Position numbers and translations under genes: made by a program. A stretch of DNA of 64,000 nucleotides from Oceanobacillus profundus (GTDB taxonomy: Bacteria; Bacillota; Bacilli; Bacillales; Amphibacillaceae), in the NCBI RefSeq assembly GCF_003515705.1, contig NZ_QWEH01000005.1, positions 124,001-188,000 on the forward strand, written 5' to 3'. Under the pieces are notes generated by a model that saw nothing but the letters and a program-made list of their open reading frames with translations, ran no database searches and was not told where the DNA came from. Below, one piece after another: positions 26,782 through 36,041 of the stretch (within the stretch, counting starts at the first letter, position 1; the number at the start of each line of letters is the position of its first letter).

Positions 26782-26810
26782 TGCCCGATTATTTTTAGAA
26801 TAACCGGGCA
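26782..26810. promoter_or_regulatory. Hairpin/dyad in the katA upstream region
   Basis: TGCCCG-A-TTATT pairs with AATAA-C-CGGGCA. It follows a TATAAA box at about 26776 and precedes the katA ribosome site. The centre TTATTTTTAGAATAA loosely resembles a PerR box, so it may be an operator or a 5' UTR hairpin. Confidence 0.4.
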
Positions 26811-26864
26811 CGCTATAGATGGTTAAGCTTTATTTGGAAAAACATAAAGAAAGGGAGATAATCA

Positions 26865-28490
26865 ATGGATAAAGATCCATCAAATGAAAATTTACAGACA
26901 AATATTGAACATGATGATACGTTAACAACTCGCCAAGGCCATCCTGTCACAAATAACCAAAACATCCGAACTGTTGGTAATCGTGGACCAGCCACACTTG
27001 AAAACTATGACTTTATTGAAAAAATCAGTCACTTTGACCGTGAAAAGGTTCCTGAACGAATTGTTCATGCTCGCGGAGCTGGTGCACATGGCTACTTTGA
27101 AACGTATGGAAATGTTGGAGATGACCCTGTTTCCAACTATACACGTGCGAAAGTTTTCCAAGAAAAAGGAAAGCAAACTCCTGTCTTCGTTCGTTTTTCA
27201 ACAGTAGTACATGGTCTGCACTCTCCAGAAACAGTTCGCGACCCCCGTGGGTTTGCAGTGAAGTTTTACACAGAAGACGGGAACTGGGATTTAGTTGGGA
27301 ACAATATCAAGATTTTCTTTATCCGCGATGCCATGAAATTCCCAGACATGATCCATGCCTTTCGACCAGACCCTGTAACAAATATCCAGGATAGTGAGCG
27401 TTTCTTTGATTTTTGCTCCAATTCACCAGAATCCTTTCATATGGTGACCTTTATATATTCTCCATGGGGAATTCCAGCAAACTATCGAATGATGCAAGGC
27501 TCTGGTGTAAACACCTATAAATGGGTAAATGCAGAAGGTAAAGCCGTTCTTGTAAAATACCATTGGGAGCCAAAGCAAGGAATCAAAAATTTAACGGCAA
27601 AAGAAGCGCAAGAAATACAAGGCAAGAACTTCAACCACGCCACACAGGATTTATATGAATCCATTGAAAAGGGCGATTACCCAGAGTGGGAAATGTTTGT
27701 ACAGATTATGGAAGATGGACCACATCCTGAATTAGACTTTGACCCGCTTGATGATACGAAACTGTGGCCTGAGGATCAGTTCCCATGGCTGCCGGTTGGA
27801 AAAATGGTGCTAAATAAAAACCCAGAAAACTACTTTAATGAAGTTGAACAAGTCTCTTTCGGAACTGGGGTCCTCGTTGATGGACTTGACTTTTCGGACG
27901 ATAAAATGTTGCAAGGGCGTACATTTTCTTACTCTGATACACAGCGCTATCGCGTAGGAGCAAACCATTTACAGCTTCCAATTAATGCTCCCCAAAAACG
28001 AGTTGCGACGAACCAAGAGGGTGGACAACTTCGCTATCACAATGATAAAGCGCCTGGCCAGAATCCACATGTGAATTATGAGCCATCCAGCTTAGGCGGT
28101 TTGAAAGAAGCAAAGCAAGCAGGAAAAGAATATACTCCAAAGATTGAGGGTAACCTCGTTCGCGAATCAATTGACCGAAACGATAATACAAAACAAGCAG
28201 GCGAAACCTATCGCAGGTTTGAACAATGGGAAAAAGACGAATTAATTTCCAATCTTGTTGGTGATCTTTCAACCTGTCAAAAGGAAATTCAAGACAGGAT
28301 GATTGCATTAGCAGAGCAAGCAGATGAAGAATATGGGCGCCGGTTACGTGAAGGAATAGCTGAAGCCAGTAAACAAACAAGTTCAACGATGATGGAATCT
28401 GCTGAAGAAATACATCCACTTGGTGCGAAAGATGCTGGAAAAGCAGTAAAAGAAGCAATTGATAAGGGACATGACGCAGAGCCTTATTAG
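26865..28490 (+). CDS. katA: Haem catalase (clade 3-like)
   Basis: The 541-residue catalase decomposes hydrogen peroxide. The catalytic His68 lies in [15 protein letters not shown], the distal Asn region is [18 protein letters not shown] and the proximal haem tyrosine is in [16 protein letters not shown]-terminal extension rich in acidic and Gln residues ends GHDAEPY. AAAGGGAGATA precedes the ATG. It is the only catalase in view and is monocistronic; PerR control is usual for the family. Confidence 0.95.
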   Translation: MDKDPSNENLQTNIEHDDTLTTRQGHPVTNNQNIRTVGNRGPATLENYDFIEKISHFDREKVPERIVHARGAGAHGYFETYGNVGDDPVSNYTRAKVFQEKGKQTPVFVRFSTVVHGLHSPETVRDPRGFAVKFYTEDGNWDLVGNNIKIFFIRDAMKFPDMIHAFRPDPVTNIQDSERFFDFCSNSPESFHMVTFIYSPWGIPANYRMMQGSGVNTYKWVNAEGKAVLVKYHWEPKQGIKNLTAKEAQEIQGKNFNHATQDLYESIEKGDYPEWEMFVQIMEDGPHPELDFDPLDDTKLWPEDQFPWLPVGKMVLNKNPENYFNEVEQVSFGTGVLVDGLDFSDDKMLQGRTFSYSDTQRYRVGANHLQLPINAPQKRVATNQEGGQLRYHNDKAPGQNPHVNYEPSSLGGLKEAKQAGKEYTPKIEGNLVRESIDRNDNTKQAGETYRRFEQWEKDELISNLVGDLSTCQKEIQDRMIALAEQADEEYGRRLREGIAEASKQTSSTMMESAEEIHPLGAKDAGKAVKEAIDKGHDAEPY

Positions 28491-28677
28491 AGACGGGGAG
28501 CTAAACCAATTCGGATAGCCGGCCGGAGCGGGCTAAATAGGTTAGCAACAATTGGTTAAATCCTGCACATACACTGTCTAATACTGAGCAGCAATATCGT
28601 TTTTTCGAGTACTAACCAATACAGGCAGATCATATTGTCGTCCTTTTGACAGTAACGAACGATTAGCTTTTCAAACG

Positions 28678-28709
28678 AAAAGAGGTGCCCTAAAAGGTGC
28701 ACCTCTTTT
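28678..28709. terminator. Terminator between katA and mntD
   Basis: AAAAGAGGTGC and GCACCTCTTTT are perfect 11-bp arms with a 10-nt loop, functional in either direction for the convergent genes. Confidence 0.8.
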
Positions 28710-29580
28710 ACATTGTTTCAGCTGGCCGCACGCGTTTTGCGATCAAGCCGTGTTTCGGTGAAAAAATAAAGCTTATCATAAATACCAACCCAGTTGCGAA
28801 TGCCATAGAGCCTGAAATCGATGTATCAATCCAGGCTGCAATATAGTAACCGGTCACTGCGGAAACTACCCCAAATGAGCCACTGAGCACAAGCATGAAC
28901 GAAAGCTTATCTGTCCATAAATATGCAGAGGCAGCAGGTGTAATGAGCATCGCAACAACCATAATCGCCCCCACAGCATCAAATGAAGCAACCGTTGTGA
29001 CGGATACAAGGCCCATAAAAAGATAATGCATGAGTATTACTGGTATCCCAAGGCTTGCCGCTAAGGCTGGATCAAAGGATGTGATTTTCCATTCTTTATA
29101 AAAAGCGATGATAAAAAAGAGAATAACTGCTAGCACTAGCAATAACAACGCTGTCGCTTCGGGAATTGCGCCAATAAATGGTAATGTAATCATATGAAAC
29201 GGAATAAATGTAATTTCACCCATTAACGCATGCTGTACATCTAGGTGTGCATTTCCAACTGAAGTAGCAATTAATATTACACCAATTGCAAATAAAGTTG
29301 TAAAAACAATTCCCATTGCTGCATCATGCTGTACCCGCAATGAATGCAGCCATTGTACTAGAAAAGCTGTAAAAACCCCTGCCAATATCCCTCCAATTAG
29401 CATCGCTGTCCCACTAACTTCACGTGTAACAATATAAGCAATTACAATCCCTAATAAAACTGTGTGACTAATTGCATCTGCCATCATCGCTGTCTTCCTT
29501 AATATAAGAAAAACACCAATCACACCACAGGAAAGTCCTACCAGAGCAGCAGTTAAAATAATCCATGCTGTATATGTCAT
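28708..29580 (-). CDS. mntD: Manganese ABC transporter permease MntD-like
   Basis: This 290-residue ABC-3 family permease has about eight helices and the family motif MMADAISHTVLLGIV near the N-terminus. It pairs with the upstream permease to form the membrane channel. Gene order SBP-ATPase-permease-permease matches B. subtilis mntABCD. The start overlaps nothing and lies 4 bp from mntC's stop. Confidence 0.88.
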   Translation of the reverse strand: MTYTAWIILTAALVGLSCGVIGVFLILRKTAMMADAISHTVLLGIVIAYIVTREVSGTAMLIGGILAGVFTAFLVQWLHSLRVQHDAAMGIVFTTLFAIGVILIATSVGNAHLDVQHALMGEITFIPFHMITLPFIGAIPEATALLLLVLAVILFFIIAFYKEWKITSFDPALAASLGIPVILMHYLFMGLVSVTTVASFDAVGAIMVVAMLITPAASAYLWTDKLSFMLVLSGSFGVVSAVTGYYIAAWIDTSISGSMAFATGLVFMISFIFSPKHGLIAKRVRPAETM

Positions 29581-29584
29581 TTCC

Positions 29585-30496
29585 TCACCCCTCCTGCTTC
29601 AGTGTTTGAGTATTTGATTGCTGATTCCTTTGGTGCAACTTAAATTGCAAATAATGGATTAGTATACCTTTTTCTTTCCCAAAGATGAGCGATACAACAA
29701 AAAATCCAGCACCTACCACTACAATAAACGGACCAGTAGGCAGTCCGCTTCCTAAAGCACTGATTAATGTACCTGCTGCTCCCGCTAGTCCACCAAATAT
29801 AGCAGACAACAGAATCATTATCTTAAAGGACTGTGTCCAATAGCGAGCACTTACTGCTGGAATAATTAACATCGCCGCCATTAAAATAACACCAACAGCT
29901 TGAATCCCAATTACAATGGTTGTAACCAGCACTGCCGTATACAATGTATTCATGCCTTTAAGTGATAGTCCAATTCCTTTAGCGAACTGCCCGTCAAAGA
30001 GATAAAGCTTCCATTCTTTAAATCCAATAAATACAATAAAAACAACAATGAGCGCTAATACCAGCATCGTTATAACATCTGTTCGAACCATCGCTGCAGC
30101 CTGCCCATAAATAAAGCCGTCTAACCCACTCTGGTTTCCCCCAGCAGACCGGTTAGCTATTGTTAAAAGCATGATACCAAAGCCGTAGAAGATAGCTAAA
30201 ACCATTCCCATTGCGGAATCCTCCGAAATCCGACTCGCTGTCGTAATCCATTGGATTAAAAATGCACCAATTAAAGCGCTGATTGCAGCTCCAATAATAA
30301 GTATAAGCAGATTTTTCTCACCAATAAGGAGAAAGGCAATAACGACTCCTGGCAATGCAGCATGTGATAATGCATCACTCATCAGATTTTGTCTTTTCCA
30401 ATAAGCCATACAACCAATTGTCCCAGCAGCAATACCTAGGGTCATCGTACTCAATAGAACCCACCCTGTATTACTATTCAATAGAATGGACAGCAT
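29585..30496 (-). CDS. mntC: Manganese ABC transporter permease MntC-like
   Basis: A 303-residue ABC-3 permease with about eight helices and the motif LMSDALSHAALPGVV. ATG at 30496 has GAGAGG upstream and overlaps the mntB end by 23 bp; a longer in-frame start would overlap mntB by 110 bp and has no ribosome site. It ends in a basic, Gln-rich tail. Confidence 0.87.
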   Translation of the reverse strand: MLSILLNSNTGWVLLSTMTLGIAAGTIGCMAYWKRQNLMSDALSHAALPGVVIAFLLIGEKNLLILIIGAAISALIGAFLIQWITTASRISEDSAMGMVLAIFYGFGIMLLTIANRSAGGNQSGLDGFIYGQAAAMVRTDVITMLVLALIVVFIVFIGFKEWKLYLFDGQFAKGIGLSLKGMNTLYTAVLVTTIVIGIQAVGVILMAAMLIIPAVSARYWTQSFKIMILLSAIFGGLAGAAGTLISALGSGLPTGPFIVVVGAGFFVVSLIFGKEKGILIHYLQFKLHQRNQQSNTQTLKQEG

Positions 30497-31235
30497 GACG
30501 TTGTTCCTCTCCCATCCAGCGCATATTTCCTCCATAGGTATTGGCGATATTTTCTCTTGTAAAAATCTGCTCTGTTTTTCCATGTTTAATGACGGTACGA
30601 TTTAGTAATAAAACATGATCAAAGTAATCTTCTACCGTTTGCAAATCATGATGTACAACCATAACGGTCTTACCAATTGCTTTCAGCTCTTTTAAAATTG
30701 TCATGATTGCTCGCTCTGTAGCAGCATCTACACCAGCAAGCGGTTCGTCCATGAAATAAAAGTCAGCATCCTGTACTAAAGCTCGGGCTAAAAAGACGCG
30801 TTGTTGCTGACCACCAGAAAGCTGGCTAATTTGCCGATTCGCATAATCTGCCATCCCCATTTTGTCCAATGCCTCATATGCTCTTTCTTTATGCAAACGG
30901 GATGGTCTCCTCAACCATCCAATTTGACCATACAGTCCCATTGTCACGACATCAAGTGCATCCGTTGGAAAATCCCAGTCGACAGAACCTCGTTGCGGCA
31001 CATACCCAATCCGTTTTTTGGCTTTTATAAATGGAAGACCGAAAAATTTTACAGATCCTGTCAATGAGGGATGAAGATTTAATATCGTTTTTAATAGTGT
31101 TGATTTCCCCGCTCCATTCGGTCCAACAATTCCTGTTAAGGAACCGCCGTTCACTTCAAAATTAATATCGTGAAGGACCGTGTTTTTCCGGTATGAAGCG
31201 GATAAATTTTCTACCTGTAAAATTGGTGTTGCCAC
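30474..31235 (-). CDS. mntB: Manganese ABC transporter ATP-binding protein MntB-like
   Basis: The 253-residue ATPase has Walker A GPNGAGKST, signature LSGGQQQRVFLARAL, Walker B YFMDEPLAGVD and switch VVHHDL. It lies one base after the mntA stop. Confidence 0.9.
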   Translation of the reverse strand: MATPILQVENLSASYRKNTVLHDINFEVNGGSLTGIVGPNGAGKSTLLKTILNLHPSLTGSVKFFGLPFIKAKKRIGYVPQRGSVDWDFPTDALDVVTMGLYGQIGWLRRPSRLHKERAYEALDKMGMADYANRQISQLSGGQQQRVFLARALVQDADFYFMDEPLAGVDAATERAIMTILKELKAIGKTVMVVHHDLQTVEDYFDHVLLLNRTVIKHGKTEQIFTRENIANTYGGNMRWMGEEQRHAVHSIE

Positions 31236-31236
31236 G

Positions 31237-32190
31237 TTACTCAGCTCCTCCAGTTAATGCATCATAAATTGTATTCATATTATGACGGTACATTCCAATA
31301 TATGTGCCCTCTTCACTTCCAGGTGAACCCATTGCATCAGAGAATAGTTCTCCACCTAACTCAACGTCTACCCCTTCACTTTTAGCACCTTCGATTACAG
31401 CCTCAATAGAACTTGAATTAATACTGCTCTCTACGAATATAGCAGGAACCTGATATTCTTTAATAGTTGCAATTGTATCGTTAATATCAGAAATCCCAAT
31501 TTCATCTTCCGTACTCAAACCTTGAAGACCTATTACCTCCATGTCATGCATTCTACCAAAATACCCGAATGCATCATGTGCTGTCACAAGAACGCGTCCA
31601 CTTTCCGGAATATCCGCTAGCTTCTCCGCTTCTTGCTTTAATTCTTCCAATTCAGCAAAATATTGCGTTTTATTTTCCTCAAAGTAATCCGCATCCTCTG
31701 GTGAGTATGCCTTCAGCTCTTCTACCGCAGCATCCAGCGTCGCTTCCCATAAATCTAGATCAAACCAGATATGTGGATCAATCGCACCGTCCTCATCATG
31801 TAATAAAGCATCTTCTGAAAGACTATCTCCAATTGCCAGAACTGGTTTAGAATCACCGATCGAGTCAAATACTTTTACCATGTTCACTTCTAAATTCAAG
31901 CCATTATAAAAAATAACCTCTGCTTCATCCACCTTTGCAATATCGCTTTGTGTTGGGTTATATAGATGCGGATCCACTGATGGTCCCATTAGACTTTCAA
32001 CTTCTACACGATCCCCCCCTATTTCGGATAATGGTTCTCCTATCTGAGCAATCGTTGTTAGAACCTTTATCTTTTCCTCTCCTGATCCATTTGTTTCACC
32101 TGACGCTCCACCATCCGAATTACATGCAGCAAGCAGAATAATCATCGCAAATAGTGCAAGACCCCATATCTTTTGAGTAAATCCTCCCAT
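31237..32190 (-). CDS. mntA: Manganese-binding lipoprotein MntA-like
   Basis: The 317-residue extracellular binding protein has a lipoprotein signal ending LLAAC and the metal-site motifs VDPHLYNPT, DPHIWFD and VTAHDAFGYFG of cluster A-I manganese/zinc-binding proteins. It delivers metal to MntCD. Mn versus Zn cannot be settled from the protein, but the two MntR-type operators upstream favour manganese. Confidence 0.88.
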   Translation of the reverse strand: MGGFTQKIWGLALFAMIILLAACNSDGGASGETNGSGEEKIKVLTTIAQIGEPLSEIGGDRVEVESLMGPSVDPHLYNPTQSDIAKVDEAEVIFYNGLNLEVNMVKVFDSIGDSKPVLAIGDSLSEDALLHDEDGAIDPHIWFDLDLWEATLDAAVEELKAYSPEDADYFEENKTQYFAELEELKQEAEKLADIPESGRVLVTAHDAFGYFGRMHDMEVIGLQGLSTEDEIGISDINDTIATIKEYQVPAIFVESSINSSSIEAVIEGAKSEGVDVELGGELFSDAMGSPGSEEGTYIGMYRHNMNTIYDALTGGAE

Positions 32191-32210
32191 TTTGTATCCT
32201 CCCCTTTATT

Positions 32211-32224
32211 TTTACCTAGGTAAA
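32211..32224. promoter_or_regulatory. MntR-type operator 1 (perfect palindrome)
   Basis: TTTACCTAGGTAAA is a perfect 14-bp palindrome just downstream of the -10 box and about 20 bp before the mntA start, placed to block transcription initiation or early elongation. Confidence 0.7.
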
Positions 32225-32242
32225 CTTTATTTGTTATTTATA

Positions 32243-32271
32243 AATTTAATCCTATTATTAGCTATTGTCAA
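32243..32271 (-). promoter_or_regulatory. mntABCD promoter
   Basis: On the minus strand TTGACA (32266-32271) and TAAATT (32243-32248) are separated by exactly 17 bp. The promoter lies between two operator palindromes. Confidence 0.72.
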
Positions 32272-32295
32272 GTGTTTTTGTGATAGTATATTATT

Positions 32296-32309
32296 TTTCC
32301 TTAAGGAAA
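32296..32309. promoter_or_regulatory. MntR-type operator 2
   Basis: TTTCCTTAAGGAAA is a perfect 14-bp palindrome closely resembling the B. subtilis MntR box core (CCTTAAGG). It lies upstream of the -35 box. Confidence 0.75.
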
Positions 32310-32422
32310 CTTTTATAGGTAATATGTTTATATGATCCAATCGCCCAATTGGTGACTTCGCTATCGCCTTAGAGAACCTGGAACGAAGATCTGCCACGAT
32401 GCGATAGTAATTTTGTTCATAA

Positions 32423-32455
32423 AAAAACTCTTTCCTTAAATCGAAAAGAGTTTTT
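32423..32455 (-). terminator. Terminator of aroD
   Basis: AAAAACTCTTT and AAAGAGTTTTT are perfect arms with an 11-nt loop; the minus strand continues with T-rich sequence. Confidence 0.75.
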
Positions 32456-32463
32456 ATTACAAA

Positions 32464-33228
32464 CTATAAATTTTTATGAATGACATTTAATATCAATCGT
32501 AATTCATGAATTGCAATCTGCCCGGGTGCAGATGCCTTTTCTGCTGCTCCAAATGTGATTGCAGAACCGAATAATTCTCCTGCCAAGCGGCTAATTATTC
32601 CATTTCCTGCCATCGACATCGTAATAATTGGCCGATTCGCGTAACATTCCTTCATTTCGTTAGTCGCTTCTAATAAAATTAAGACATCTCTAGCGTTTTT
32701 TGGCATTACTGCAATTTTAGGAAGATCTCCTCCGAGCTCCTGCGCTCTTTTTAGGCGATTTACAATTTCTTCTTTTGGTGGCGTTTTTTCAAAATCATGG
32801 TTGGAAAGAATAACATAAACTTGATTTTCATGTGCACTATGTATAAGCGTTTTCACAGTTTGTTCATCATTATACAACTCAACATCAACAATATCGATTA
32901 GTCCCGTTTCAATTATTGTTTTATTTAATGCTATGTAAGCGCCAGATGATAGTTCCTTTTCTCCGCCCTCTTTTGCACTACGAAACGTAAAGATTAAAGG
33001 AATATCTTTTAATCTTTCTCGAATATCGATTAGTACCGATTTAACTTGCTCAATGTCTTCTACCATCTCCAAAAAATCAACACGCCATTCCACTAAATCC
33101 ACATCCAAAGACATTAAGAGCTTTGTCTCTTCAATTAATTCTGCATGCGTTTTACCAACTAATGGAACACAAATTTTCGGAGCACCTTCTCCGATTGTTA
33201 GATGCTTTATGGATAATGTATGAGACAT
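32464..33228 (-). CDS. aroD: Type I 3-dehydroquinate dehydratase
   Basis: The 254-residue enzyme catalyses the third shikimate step through a Schiff-base lysine. LVEWRVDFLE, the base-helper His in LSNHDF, the lysine in IAVMPKN and a C-terminal MAGNGIISRLAGELFGSAITFG are family hallmarks. ATG at 33228 follows AAAGGGG; a longer in-frame start lacks a ribosome site. It stands apart from other aro genes in this window. Confidence 0.93.
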   Translation of the reverse strand: MSHTLSIKHLTIGEGAPKICVPLVGKTHAELIEETKLLMSLDVDLVEWRVDFLEMVEDIEQVKSVLIDIRERLKDIPLIFTFRSAKEGGEKELSSGAYIALNKTIIETGLIDIVDVELYNDEQTVKTLIHSAHENQVYVILSNHDFEKTPPKEEIVNRLKRAQELGGDLPKIAVMPKNARDVLILLEATNEMKECYANRPIITMSMAGNGIISRLAGELFGSAITFGAAEKASAPGQIAIHELRLILNVIHKNL

Positions 33229-33284
33229 GAATACCAACCCCTTTTCAGCTTTAGTACATGCATTACGCATTTTTACTCTTTCTA

Positions 33285-33815
33285 CTAGGAGCCTAATCTT
33301 TGATTGTGCGCTCCCAAGTTGAATCTCATATCAAACAATAATGCAATTAGCGGTTCATGATAAGGAATAAATAAGCCTTCTGAAATCATATTGATGATCT
33401 CATTTTTCGACGCCCACCTTACCTGTTTCACTTCTTCAGTCGGCAGTGTAAGGTTTTTGATGTTTAAATCGGTTTCAATAAGGTAATAATCATCAAATCC
33501 ATATTCAAAGTTTACAGTTAGAGAAGGACGCATATTTTGAAGGTCAAGGGTATAACCAATTTCTTCTTTTACTTCTCTTTCCGCAGCTTGTTGACTCGTT
33601 TCACCTGTTTTCGCACTGCCTCCTACGGTAATATCCCACATGTTCTTCCAATCTTCCTTATTGGGGTGTCGCTGTTGAATCAGCATTTCTCCAAGTTGAT
33701 TAAATAGACAGACATGAATCACTAAATGGTACGCATCTTGTCCGAATGTATCCCCACGATTCATTTGCTTATCTGTCAGCTTTCTGTCCTTGTCGTAAAC
33801 ATCCCACGTCTCCAT
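33285..33815 (-). CDS. Nudix hydrolase
   Basis: The 176-residue protein has a Nudix box GGSAKTGETSQQAAEREVKEEIG. The N-terminus (DVYDKDRKLTDKQMNRGD...YHLVIHVCLFN) resembles the IPP-isomerase-like Nudix group seen in Bacillus. The substrate nucleotide or diphosphate is unknown. It lies upstream of aroD on the same strand with a 57-bp gap, possibly co-transcribed. Confidence 0.85.
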   Translation of the reverse strand: METWDVYDKDRKLTDKQMNRGDTFGQDAYHLVIHVCLFNQLGEMLIQQRHPNKEDWKNMWDITVGGSAKTGETSQQAAEREVKEEIGYTLDLQNMRPSLTVNFEYGFDDYYLIETDLNIKNLTLPTEEVKQVRWASKNEIINMISEGLFIPYHEPLIALLFDMRFNLGAHNQRLGS

Positions 33816-34046
33816 AATTTCACTCCTTCATCCTAACTTTACTATTCCGAATTTGACGAATTGAGGCAACCCCATCAGCTGATTCATGTTATATTAAGCA
33901 TAGAATCCGTTCTTAAAAAGTATGGTTAACCATGAAAAATCTTTATGCACTTAGACGTAGTATAGCATATTGAAAGTATATCTGAAGATGTTCATTCGTT
34001 GAACCTTCTTTTCCATTAACAGATAGTAAGGGGGGCTAGTTCATAT

Positions 34047-34244
34047 ATGTTAAAGCGATTATTTGATTGGATGACCGTTATCGGATTAATACTGTTACTT
34101 GGTCGAATTCTAACAGCAATCTTCCTCTTTTTAGATATTCCGTTTACGAGCTTCTTTCAAGACTATAGCATTATTTCGGTTATCATTTTAATTATCGGTC
34201 TTGTTGGTCAGCAAGCCGTCAAGGATCGCAAAACAAATCGCTGA
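34047..34244 (+). CDS. Small two-helix membrane protein
   Basis: The 65-residue product has two hydrophobic segments (VIGLILLLGRILTAIFLFL, IISVIILIIGLVG) and a basic tail VKDRKTNR. A GGGGGG-rich ribosome site lies upstream. I do not recognise a family. It precedes the TetR gene by 87 bp and is separated by a possible short hairpin, so co-transcription is unclear. Confidence 0.6.
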   Translation: MLKRLFDWMTVIGLILLLGRILTAIFLFLDIPFTSFFQDYSIISVIILIIGLVGQQAVKDRKTNR

Positions 34245-34331
34245 GGTAGGCTAAGCAAAAACAGTTCTGCTTAGTCTTTTTACTGCGATGTGGTAAAATC
34301 ATGATACCAATACTTTAGGGAGCTGATAGGT

Positions 34332-34940
34332 ATGGCGCCTTTAAACGAAGACCAATTAGAAAATATCCGAAATGAACGTAAAATACAAATTATGCGAGCT
34401 GCGCTTAGAGTCTTTGCAGCAAATGGCTTTAAACTAACAAAAATCAGTTTAATTGCAAAGGAAGCTGGAATTAGTCATGGCTTAGTTTATCACTATTTTA
34501 AATCTAAGGAAGAAGTGTTATACGAAAGTCTGGAATGGGCAATGGAGTTAAATGAAACGAAGAAATATCTTAACAAGCTATCTGAGATGGCGATTACTCC
34601 GACAGAAAAAATACGTGACTTTACAAAATTCGCCCTCTCATCAAGCAAGTATGAAAGCAGTGATATATTTCGTATTATTCAACACCTAGAGCATACAGAA
34701 GGTGTTCCTACTCATATACTAGATTTCACAAAAAAAGTTGGGATGATGTATATTGAATTTTTCATTCCCATTTTTATTGAAGGACAAGCAGCTGGCGAAA
34801 TCATTCAAGAAGATCCGGAAGAGCTGGTTGGATTATTTCTAACCATTATTTCTGGGGTAATAGCAGATGACCCCGATTATTGGCAGGAAAATATGGACCG
34901 TAAAATCGCTATTTTCTTGCGGATGATTACGACACGTTAA
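34332..34940 (+). CDS. TetR family regulator
   Basis: The 202-residue protein has an N-terminal TetR helix-turn-helix (IMRAALRVFAANGFKLTKISLIAKEAGISHGLVYHYFKSKEEVLYE) and a variable ligand-binding C-terminal half. It lies just upstream of a two-gene ABC exporter whose promoter region carries two strong dyads, its likely targets. AGGGAGCTG precedes the ATG. Confidence 0.9.
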   Translation: MAPLNEDQLENIRNERKIQIMRAALRVFAANGFKLTKISLIAKEAGISHGLVYHYFKSKEEVLYESLEWAMELNETKKYLNKLSEMAITPTEKIRDFTKFALSSSKYESSDIFRIIQHLEHTEGVPTHILDFTKKVGMMYIEFFIPIFIEGQAAGEIIQEDPEELVGLFLTIISGVIADDPDYWQENMDRKIAIFLRMITTR

Positions 34941-34982
34941 CCCCTTATTCATCTCCCCTCCATTTGACATCAAAATTTATTG

Positions 34983-35082
34983 TTGACAAACGAGGGGATT
35001 CATTATACTTTTATATTGACTGGTTTAATCAATCAAAGAACCAGTCAATATTTTTGACTTTAAATTGACTGATTAAGTCAAT
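34983..35082. promoter_or_regulatory. Promoter and twin TetR-type dyads before the ABC exporter
   Basis: TTGACA (34983-34988) with a TATACT-like box near 35004 suggests a promoter. Downstream, ATTGACTGGTT (35015-35025) and AACCAGTCAAT (35039-35049) are perfect 11-bp arms, and ATTGACT (35064-35070) and AGTCAAT (35076-35082) repeat the same half-site. Two related dyads so close to the ABC start suggest cooperative repression by the TetR protein. Confidence 0.72.
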
Positions 35083-35099
35083 CAATAAGGGGTGATAAA

Positions 35100-36041
35100 A
35101 TGAAGGGTGACATTATTTCTGTTCAAAACTTAAAGAAATCCTATGGAAAACACATTGTTTTAGATGGCCTAAATTTTAAAGTAGAGCGGGGATCAATATT
35201 TGCATTGCTTGGGGAAAATGGCGCTGGTAAGACCACAACTGTACGTATTTTAGCAACATTAATCCAAGCCGATAGTGGTATTGCTACAATCGCTGGATAC
35301 AATACCCATCGTGAACCTGAATCTGTGAGACAGCAGATTAGTTTGACAGGTCAGTATGCTTCAGTAGATGAATTGCTGACAGGTGAAGAAAACCTAATGA
35401 TGATGGGGCGTTTAAATCACTTGAATCGTGATGCGGTGAAGAAGCGTACATCCGAACTGCTAAAACAATTCGAGTTAGTAAATGCCGCAAAAAAAAGTGT
35501 AAAAACCTATTCCGGCGGGATGCGTAGAAGGCTTGATATTGCAATTAGCCTGCTTGTCTCTCCACAAGTTATTTTCCTAGATGAGCCTACAACAGGACTA
35601 GACCCACGCAGCCGGAGGAATATGTGGAACCTGATTCAACAGCTTTCCGAGGACGGCGTAACTATCTTTTTAACAACCCAATACTTGGAGGAAGCTGATC
35701 AGCTTGCGGATAAAATTGCTGTTATTGATAATGGAAAGATCGTAGAAGAAGGAACTGCTGAAGAACTAAAGCGAATGATTGGTGATGAAAAGCTAGAATT
35801 AACCTTTGATGATTTGGAGGTATTTCAACTCGCTTCAAAACTTTTACAAGCGCAAGCAAATGAAAAAGAGCGTAGTATTTCCATTCAAAACGGTTCACCA
35901 GAAAATTTGCGCAATCTACTCAACACATTACATGAGCATGGAATCGAACCTAGCTCCATCAACTTCCGCAAACCAACACTTGATGATGTTTTTATAGATA
36001 TAACAAGTCGAAAAAGAAGGGGGCGATCCGTCCATGCGTAA
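35100..36041 (+). CDS. Drug ABC transporter ATP-binding protein, DrrA-like
   Basis: The 313-residue ATPase has Walker A GENGAGKTT, signature YSGGMRRRLDIAISLL, Walker B VIFLDEPTTGLD and a C-terminal DUF4162-like extension typical of DrrA (daunorubicin) exporters. AAGGGGTGATAAA precedes the ATG. It overlaps the downstream permease by 8 bp. Substrate unknown; TetR control suggests a small-molecule inducer. Confidence 0.88.
   Translation: MKGDIISVQNLKKSYGKHIVLDGLNFKVERGSIFALLGENGAGKTTTVRILATLIQADSGIATIAGYNTHREPESVRQQISLTGQYASVDELLTGEENLMMMGRLNHLNRDAVKKRTSELLKQFELVNAAKKSVKTYSGGMRRRLDIAISLLVSPQVIFLDEPTTGLDPRSRRNMWNLIQQLSEDGVTIFLTTQYLEEADQLADKIAVIDNGKIVEEGTAEELKRMIGDEKLELTFDDLEVFQLASKLLQAQANEKERSISIQNGSPENLRNLLNTLHEHGIEPSSINFRKPTLDDVFIDITSRKRRGRSVHA

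Noticed and set aside
26782-26810. PerR box upstream of katA
   Set aside because: The centre TTATTTTTAGAATAA differs from the PerR consensus at several positions and is embedded in a longer GC-rich hairpin; listed only as an unassigned dyad.
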